Made by a program: the position numbers and the translations under genes | Part shown: positions 1-3,062 of the stretch, piece by piece | How positions within the stretch are numbered: position 1 is the stretch's first letter | How the letters are laid out: every line of letters begins with the position of its first letter | Notes under the pieces: generated by a model | Seen by the model: the letters and a program-made list of their open reading frames with translations, nothing else | Databases searched by the model: none | Told to the model about the DNA's origin: nothing | NCBI GenBank assembly: GCA_018895765.1 | Contig: JAHINX010000041.1 | Location: 1 to 7,986, forward strand | Direction: 5' to 3' | Source of the DNA: Patescibacteria group bacterium | GTDB taxonomy: Bacteria; Patescibacteriota; Patescibacteriia; GCA-002772895 | DNA length: 7,986 bases

Positions 1-2
1 AA

Positions 3-1331
3 GAAAAAATAGAGTTTAAACGTGAAACACCCATAGAGATTGCCGATAGAAAATCAAATTTTGCTGATTTTATAATTGAAAATAAAATTTTATTAGAGCT
101 AAAAACAAAAAACTTTATAGATAAAAAGGATTATTATCAAACCCAGCGATACCTTGAAAATGCAAATTTGCAATTGGGTATAATAATAAATTTTCAGCAA
201 GAACATCTAAAACCAAAAAGAGTCGTAAATCCTAAATTCATAAACGCGACTCGAAAAATGCAAATGCACACGAATGACACGAAAAAAGAAATAAATGATT
301 CGCATCGCGATTCCCATTCGAGTGATTTCGAGGCATTCGAGTGTAATTCGGGGCATTCGCATCGCGACGTTATCTATAATTCCGGCGAAGAATCTGCCCA
401 ACAAATAAAACTTCGCTTTGACCGGTTAGGCATTAAAACAGAAAATATAAAATATCTCGGCGAAACCGATACTGATATGGTTTGCGCTACTATCAAAAAA
501 AATCGTCCTGCTTTGGCGATTATCGATTCCATTCAAACCGCAACCTCACAAGATGTGGACAGCTCTTTCGGCGGAGTCGGGCAAATAAAAGCCGCGACCG
601 CAAAATTGATGGAGGTCGCCAAAAAAGATAATATCCCTATAATAATAGTAGGACATATCACAAAAGGTGGAGATATTGCCGGACCAAAACTATTGGAGCA
701 TATGGTGGATACAGTTCTTTATTTTGAGGGTGAAAAAATGTCGCATTACCGGATGCTCCGCGCGGTAAAAAACCGCTTTGGCAATACAAACGAGGTCGGA
801 ATCTTTGAAATGACAGGCGATGGCTTAAAAGAAGTGGCAAATCCTTCGGCCGCATTTTTGGAAAACAAGAGCGATGTTTCCGGCTCTGTCCTAACTTGCA
901 CTTTGGGCGGGAACAGGCCGTTTCTAGTGGAAGTCCAAGCGCTCACCAATCCCACACAATTCGGCAACCCGATGAGGAAATCCTCGGGATTTGATTTAAA
1001 TCGACTTAATATAATCGCGACGATAATAAACCAGCGAACAGATATTAAATGTGCTTCGCATGATATAATCTTGAATATTGCCGGCGGAATAAAAATACAA
1101 GACCCAGCCGCTGACCTTGCGGTTGCCCTCGCAATTATATCTTCTATGAAGAATAAAGTTCTGCCAAAAAATCTTGTAGCTCTTGGCGAACTAGGGTTAG
1201 GTGGAGAACTACGAAAAATTAGCCAGATAGAAAAACGACTAAATGAAGCAAAACGACTGGGGCTTACTAATATCTTAAGCCCAGAAAACAGCAAGACCCT
1301 ATCTGAAGCGATAAAGAACTTGATATTTTAA
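3..1331 (+). CDS. radA: RadA recombination ATPase C-terminal part, fused in frame behind a GxxExxY (PD-(D/E)XK) nuclease domain; 5' end outside window
   Basis: The frame is open from the left edge to the TAA at 1331 (442 visible residues), so the true start lies upstream. Residues 1-80 look like the end of a GxxExxY-family protein: D22 (ADF), E32-x-K34 (LELK) and Q46/Q48 fit a PD-(D/E)XK nuclease core, followed by LGIIINF and KRVVNP. Residues 81-122 are a polar, repeat-encoded linker. From residue 123 (VIYNSGEES) the protein is RadA: Walker B-like IIDSIQT with D175, GHITK, the RadA motif KNRFG at 256-260, and a Lon-like C-terminal domain (NVAGG-type segment, AADLAVALA, GELGLGGELR). RadA is a DnaB-like ATPase that helps branch migration in recombination and repair. 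Its zinc finger and Walker A would be upstream and cannot be seen. The join falls between Walker A and SGEES, so this is either an in-frame insertion into radA or a 5'-truncated copy. A leftmost TTG at 168 is an arbitrary internal codon, not a credible start. Confidence 0.88.
   Translation, partial: EKIEFKRETPIEIADRKSNFADFIIENKILLELKTKNFIDKKDYYQTQRYLENANLQLGIIINFQQEHLKPKRVVNPKFINATRKMQMHTNDTKKEINDSHRDSHSSDFEAFECNSGHSHRDVIYNSGEESAQQIKLRFDRLGIKTENIKYLGETDTDMVCATIKKNRPALAIIDSIQTATSQDVDSSFGGVGQIKAATAKLMEVAKKDNIPIIIVGHITKGGDIAGPKLLEHMVDTVLYFEGEKMSHYRMLRAVKNRFGNTNEVGIFEMTGDGLKEVANPSAAFLENKSDVSGSVLTCTLGGNRPFLVEVQALTNPTQFGNPMRKSSGFDLNRLNIIATIINQRTDIKCASHDIILNIAGGIKIQDPAADLAVALAIISSMKNKVLPKNLVALGELGLGGELRKISQIEKRLNEAKRLGLTNILSPENSKTLSEAIKNLIF
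298..367 (+). repeat. Imperfect short direct repeats at the GxxExxY-RadA junction
   Basis: ATTCGCATCGCGA occurs at 298-310 and again at 355-367, and CATTCGAGTG at 315-324 and 334-343. Between them are further ATTTCGAGG/ATTCGGGG variants, giving an imperfect unit of about 19-20 bp. The tract is translated as a Ser/His/Asp/Glu-rich linker (DSHRDSHSSDFEAFE...) with no RadA similarity. It ends within 2 bp of the point where RadA homology resumes. Non-coding-like repeat sequence forced into a reading frame is consistent with the trailing end of an inserted element. Confidence 0.6.
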
Positions 1332-1371
1332 TAAAAATATGGTATAAAATATATTATATAAAATATAGCGC

Positions 1372-1458
1372 GGAGAGGTGGCTGAGTGGTTGAAAGCAAC
1401 ACACTGCTAATGTGTTGAGGGTTTACGCCCTCCGAGGGTTCAAATCCCTCCCTCTCCG
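1372..1458 (+). tRNA. trnS(gct): tRNA-Ser (anticodon GCT)
   Basis: Cloverleaf read by eye: acceptor GGAGAGG/CCTCTCC with discriminator G1458, anticodon stem ACACA/TGTGT with loop CTGCTAA (anticodon GCT, reading AGC/AGT), a long class II variable arm (GAGGG/CCCTC), and T arm GAGGG-TTCAAAT-CCCTC. The G discriminator and long variable arm are serine features. No CCA is encoded (GTA follows). A TATAAAAT-like sequence at 1357-1364 may be the -10 box. The next tRNA-Ser lies 16 bp downstream on the same strand, so they are probably cotranscribed. Confidence 0.95.
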
Positions 1459-1474
1459 TACTGTATTTTATTTT

Positions 1475-1562
1475 GGAGAGGTGGCTGAGCGGTTGAAGGC
1501 GGCAGTCTTGAAAACTGTTGACCGTTAATAGCGGTCCGTGGGTTCAAATCCCACCCTCTCCG
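1475..1562 (+). tRNA. trnS(tga): tRNA-Ser (anticodon TGA)
   Basis: Acceptor GGAGAGG/CCTCTCC with discriminator G1562, anticodon loop CTTGAAA (anticodon TGA, reading UCN codons, mainly UCA), class II long variable arm, T arm GTGGG-TTCAAAT-CCCAC. CCA is not encoded. The last 14 bases plus TA (1549-1564) are repeated exactly at 1731-1746, 182 bp downstream, so the 3' end of this gene appears to have been duplicated by an insertion. Confidence 0.95.
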
Positions 1563-1564
1563 TA

Positions 1565-1746
1565 GTTCTTTTTTTCTCACCTTTTGAGTGGGAAAAAAAG
1601 AACTATTGATAGTTTTGTGGGGTTCGAACAAAAGGGTGGTAGGGAAAAGTTTTTTCCCTACATTCCGAGGAAAGTTATTCGGAAACCCGAAGGTTTCCGA
1701 AAGCACAGGGCGAAGCCCGAGCAGTGAGATTCCCACCCTCTCCGTA
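1565..1746. mobile_element. 182-bp hairpin-rich segment inserted at the 3' end of tRNA-Ser(TGA), ending in a tRNA 3'-end duplicate
   Basis: The 16-bp TCCCACCCTCTCCGTA at the tRNA end (1549-1564) recurs at 1731-1746. The second copy lies directly next to the tRNA terminator, as the original tRNA end would. Between the copies are four palindromes: 1564-1580/1588-1604 (16 of 17 positions identical to a perfect palindrome, the odd one a G-U), 1639-1648/1652-1661 (10 bp, 3-base loop), 1678-1687/1692-1701 (10 bp, CGAA loop) and 1708-1711/1715-1718. No plausible protein is encoded; reading frames here are chance translations. This is the att-like pattern left by elements that integrate at a tRNA 3' end and restore the gene, but no integrase is present. 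It could be a miniature non-autonomous element or the residue of a deleted one. Confidence 0.55.
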
Positions 1747-1748
1747 TT

Positions 1749-1777
1749 AAAAAATTCTGCTTTATGCAGACTTTTTT
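1749..1777 (+). terminator. Rho-independent terminator of the tRNA-Ser transcript
   Basis: A-tract 1749-1754, stem TCTGC (1756-1760), loop TTTAT, stem GCAGA (1766-1770), then C and six Ts (1772-1777). It directly follows the duplicated tRNA 3' end and precedes the promoter of the next gene. Confidence 0.75.
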
Positions 1778-1783
1778 AATTTA

Positions 1784-1792
1784 TGATATAAT
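1784..1792 (+). promoter_or_regulatory. Extended -10 promoter box for the 158-aa membrane protein, leaderless type
   Basis: TGaTATAAT is a perfect extended -10 element (TG at 1784-1785, TATAAT at 1787-1792). It ends only 8 nt before the ATG at 1801, so transcription should start at or within a base or two of the start codon. No clear TTGACA -35 box and no Shine-Dalgarno sequence are seen. Confidence 0.65.
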
Positions 1793-1800
1793 ATAAACAT

Positions 1801-2277
1801 ATGGAAGAAAAAGAACTAAAATGGAAAGTGCCAGAATATCCGCAATATGCCCGCGGACGAAATTGGTATATTATCGCGGCTATTTTAGGCATACTTTTAC
1901 TCGCCTATTCTGTTATAACCGGCAATTTTTTATTTGCCGTTATTGTTATTTTAGCTGTTTTAATCAGCGTTCTCTCATCTCACAATAAAGTTGAGGATGT
2001 TGAATTCAAGCTTTTTCAAGATGGAGTAAAAATGGATAACATTTTATACCCCTGGGATAAATTTCAAGCTTACTGGATTGTAAAAGAAGAAGACAAGGAA
2101 AACCATTACAATCTCGGGCTGGATTTAAAAAATGTTCTCAAAACCGATCTATATGTTCCGATAAAAAATTATGACGTGAAAGAAGTGGAAGAATTTGTCG
2201 CTAGACACCTTAAAAATAATCCAGATAGAAAAGAAGAGCCATTGTCATATTTGATAGGACGGAAGCTGAAGATTTAA
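1801..2277 (+). CDS. Small membrane protein with two N-terminal transmembrane helices, function unknown
   Basis: 158 aa. Residues 1-20 are polar with a WKVPEYPQYARGRNWY segment, followed by two hydrophobic helices at about 22-39 and 42-59 with a short TGN turn. A soluble C-terminal domain of about 100 residues follows (FQDGVKMDN, YPWDKFQAYWIV, LGLDLKN, a charged tail). The pattern of a Trp-x-Val-Pro-Glu-Tyr start, helical hairpin and a beta-rich domain with 'W-x-x-F-x-x-Y/F-W' resembles conserved uncharacterised membrane proteins common in Patescibacteria. I recognise the type but no function. The ATG is supported by the -10 box just upstream. The gene has its own terminator downstream, so it is monocistronic. 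Topology is probably both termini cytoplasmic. Confidence 0.88.
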   Translation: MEEKELKWKVPEYPQYARGRNWYIIAAILGILLLAYSVITGNFLFAVIVILAVLISVLSSHNKVEDVEFKLFQDGVKMDNILYPWDKFQAYWIVKEEDKENHYNLGLDLKNVLKTDLYVPIKNYDVKEVEEFVARHLKNNPDRKEEPLSYLIGRKLKI

Positions 2278-2280
2278 ATA

Positions 2281-2308
2281 ACACCTGACACCTGACATTT
2301 AACATTTA
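2281..2308. repeat. 7-bp tandem array (ACACCTG x2, ACATTTA x2)
   Basis: Four consecutive 7-mers: ACACCTG, ACACCTG, ACATTTA, ACATTTA, then AC. They start 3 bp after the stop codon of the 158-aa gene and end just before the terminator. The period of 7 matches the array inside recG (4125-4152), though the unit sequence differs. Non-coding. Confidence 0.8.
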
Positions 2309-2311
2309 ACT

Positions 2312-2339
2312 AAAAAACACGACATATGTCGTGTTTTTT
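2312..2339. terminator. Perfect 28-bp palindrome, bidirectional rho-independent terminator
   Basis: Six As, the self-complementary core CACGACATATGTCGTG, then six Ts. It reads as a stem with a T-tract on both strands. It sits between two convergent units: the 158-aa gene (+) ends 35 bp upstream and the tRNA-Arg unit (-) ends with its encoded CCA 1 bp away, so it can serve both. Confidence 0.85.
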
Positions 2340-2400
2340 ATGGTGCTCCCGACAGGAATCGAACCTGTATTACAAGATCCGCAATCTTGCGTGGCACGTG

Positions 2401-2503
2401 CCCCGCATTTAACTATGTCCTCGACAGGAATCGAACCTGTATTACAAGATCCGCAATCTTGCGTTCTATCCGTTGAACTACGAGGACAAGGTTAAGTGCG
2501 GGG
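2401..2503. repeat. 13-bp inverted repeat bracketing the inner tRNA-Arg
   Basis: CCCCGCATTTAAC at 2401-2413 and GTTAAGTGCGGGG at 2491-2503 are complementary at 12 of 13 positions. The arms stop 2 and 3 nt from the tRNA ends (2416, 2487). In a transcript the repeat would extend the acceptor stem into a long helix with the tRNA at its tip, similar to the processing stems around some RNA genes. It may mark the ends of a mobile unit or a processing signal. Confidence 0.75.
2416..2487 (-). tRNA. trnR(gcg): tRNA-Arg (anticodon GCG), nested within another tRNA-Arg
   Basis: Minus-strand cloverleaf of 72 nt: acceptor GTCCTCG/CGAGGAC, discriminator A, D arm GTTC-AACGGATA-GAAC (with the A20 typical of arginine tRNAs), anticodon stem CAAGA/TCTTG with loop TTGCGGA (anticodon GCG, codons CGC/CGU), 4-nt variable loop, T arm ACAGG-TTCGATT-CCTGT. 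All stems pair fully. No CCA is encoded. Most bacteria read CGU/CGC with an ACG (inosine) tRNA, so GCG is unusual. It is closely bracketed by a 13-bp inverted repeat and lies inside the remains of an isoacceptor gene with which it shares 43 identical bases. Confidence 0.92.
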
Positions 2504-2514
2504 TCAGTTGCTTG

Positions 2515-2531
2515 CCCCGCCAGTGGCGGGG
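2515..2531. repeat. GC-rich 7-bp hairpin between outer 5' tRNA fragment and inner tRNA
   Basis: CCCCGCC (2515-2521), loop AGT, GGCGGGG (2525-2531): a perfect stem placed exactly where the outer tRNA-Arg is broken. The CCCCGC start also begins the left arm of the 13-bp inverted repeat at 2401, hinting that both hairpins belong to the same inserted unit. Confidence 0.7.
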
Positions 2532-2551
2532 AACTACGAGAGCAATTATAG

Positions 2552-2557
2552 ATAATA
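2552..2557 (-). promoter_or_regulatory. Probable -10 box of the tRNA-Arg transcript
   Basis: On the minus strand TATTAT lies 8 nt before the first base of the outer tRNA 5' fragment, so a transcript would start at that fragment and read through the insert and inner tRNA. A second AT-rich TATAAT lies closer but would start inside the tRNA. No clear -35 is seen. Confidence 0.4.
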
Positions 2558-2621
2558 TAGCATAAAATCAGAAAAAAATCAATAGCACGAAAAAAACGTT
2601 GCCAAATTCCTCATTCTATCA

Positions 2622-2657
2622 TTGCCACGTCGGAGTACCTCCTCGCAATGACAAAAA
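2622..2657. repeat. Dispersed GTCATTGCGAG-type palindromic repeat, copy 1
   Basis: TTGCCACGTCGGAGTACC...TCGCAATGACAAAAA matches 31 of 36 positions with copy 2 at 2981-3016. The ends (TTGC/GCAA) and the inner GGAG-TAC-CTCC form a hairpin. The inner stem differs in sequence but stays paired in copy 2. Repeats reading GTCATTGCGAG...GGCAA on the other strand are scattered in many bacterial genomes as non-coding elements. Confidence 0.65.
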
Positions 2658-2759
2658 TTGATAAATAATCTGTTCCGTAATCGGGACACATTGAGGGGCG
2701 GCGGTCGGGGTTTGCGGTGGGTTTCCCTTCCCTCTCTCTTACTTGTATTTTTAGAAGCG
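2658..2759. other. Non-coding tract with a small hairpin and a G-rich run
   Basis: No gene is seen. GTTCCG-TAAT-CGGGAC forms a 6-bp hairpin around 2672-2687. From 2695 to 2721 the + strand is very G-rich (GGGG, GG, GG, GGGG, GG, GGG), followed by a C/T-rich stretch that can partly pair with it. A minus-strand frame covering it is built of repeat translation and is not credible. Confidence 0.4.
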
Positions 2760-2937
2760 GATAAAATAATTTTTACGCGACTTGTGGCCGCGGACTCGTT
2801 AAGCAAATAATTGCGAGCAGCCAAAATTTAGGTTGTCCGAGTCCGAGCGAGCGAGGACGAGTTGCCTAAATTTCGGTGATTTTACCGCGAGCAATTATTT
2901 GTAGAGTCCGCAACAGGAGCGAAAAAATTATTTTATC
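2760..2937. repeat. 178-bp imperfect foldback (long inverted repeat), MITE-like
   Basis: The two ends are inverted copies about 73 bp long. Exact paired blocks in order are GATAAAATAATTTTT at 2760 with its complement ending at 2937, GCGGACTC (2790-2797) with GAGTCCGC (2904-2911), CAAATAATTG (2804-2813) with CAATTATTTG (2892-2901), and AAATTTAGG (2824-2832) with CCTAAATTT (2865-2873). Small indels separate the blocks. The 32-bp centre is GAGCGAGC-rich. No coding frame is plausible. It is typical of a decayed miniature inverted-repeat element; no clear target duplication is visible. Confidence 0.65.
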
Positions 2938-2951
2938 TGGTTCTGGTTCTA

Positions 2952-3016
2952 TTTATCGGGATCCCGTAAAGATGGTGAGTTTGCCACGCCCGAGTACGGG
3001 CTCGCAATGACAAAAA
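2952..3016. repeat. Palindrome TTTATCGGGATCCCGTAAA followed by dispersed repeat copy 2
   Basis: 2952-2970 is a near-perfect palindrome centred on CGGGATCCCG. 2981-3016 is the second copy of the 36-bp repeat (compare 2622-2657), with an inner CCCG-AGTA-CGGG stem. Both copies point the same way and end in CAATGACAAAAA. Confidence 0.6.
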
Positions 3017-3044
3017 GGCATATGCTTGAAAAATGCCTCTTTTT
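3012..3044 (+). terminator. Terminator-like hairpin just upstream of recG
   Basis: A-tract, AGGCAT (3016-3021), 11-nt loop, ATGCCT (3033-3038), then C and TTTTT to 3044. No + strand gene lies close upstream, so it probably insulates recG from read-through out of the repeat region. It contains the upstream ATG at 3033, which argues against that codon as the recG start. Confidence 0.6.
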
Positions 3045-3046
3045 AA

Positions 3047-3052
3047 TATAAA
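3047..3052 (+). promoter_or_regulatory. -10 box of recG, nearly leaderless
   Basis: TATAAA (within TATAAAAT) lies right after the T-tract of the hairpin and 10 nt before the ATG at 3063. Transcription would start at about 3059-3061, leaving essentially no 5' UTR. No ribosome binding site is present. Confidence 0.5.
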
Positions 3053-3062
3053 ATCTGATTAT

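Larger units (their letters stand above)
2341..2543 (-). pseudogene. Split outer tRNA-Arg (GCG) interrupted in its D arm by a segment containing a complete tRNA
   Basis: Read on the minus strand, 2543-2531 is GCTCTCGTAGTTC: a tRNA 5' acceptor strand, bases 8-9 and the first half of a D stem. 2390-2341 is the rest of a tRNA from base 26: anticodon arm (loop TTGCGGA), T arm, acceptor CGGGAGC, discriminator A and an encoded CCA. GCTCTCG and CGGGAGC pair 7 of 7 (one G-U), and they pair better with each other than with the inner tRNA's acceptor strands. They therefore come from one gene. The D loop and second half of the D stem (about 12 nt) are missing, so simple removal of the 140-bp insert would not give a normal tRNA. 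A broken gene is most likely; RNA-level rescue is the alternative. Confidence 0.7.

Noticed and set aside
746..1294. 182-aa open frame on the minus strand within radA
   Set aside because: Antisense to the well-supported RadA domain. It has a Ser/Phe/Arg-rich shadow composition, no recognisable domain and no start signal.
1440..1736. 98-aa minus-strand frame across both tRNA-Ser genes
   Set aside because: Its second half (WDLNPRT..., RLPPSTAQPPL) is the familiar false translation of tRNA-Ser genes read backwards, and its first half is hairpin sequence.
1588..1779. 63-aa plus-strand frame in the hairpin-rich insert
   Set aside because: It translates palindromes, the duplicated tRNA end and the terminator. 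No promoter or ribosome binding site and no protein-like pattern.
2281..3016. Repeats as a CRISPR array
   Set aside because: The units are 7 bp tandem or 36 bp dispersed, with no regular repeat-spacer pattern and no cas genes.
3033..3062. Upstream ATG adding 10 residues to RecG
   Set aside because: It lies in the right arm of a terminator-like hairpin and upstream of the -10 box at 3047, so a transcript from that promoter would not contain it.
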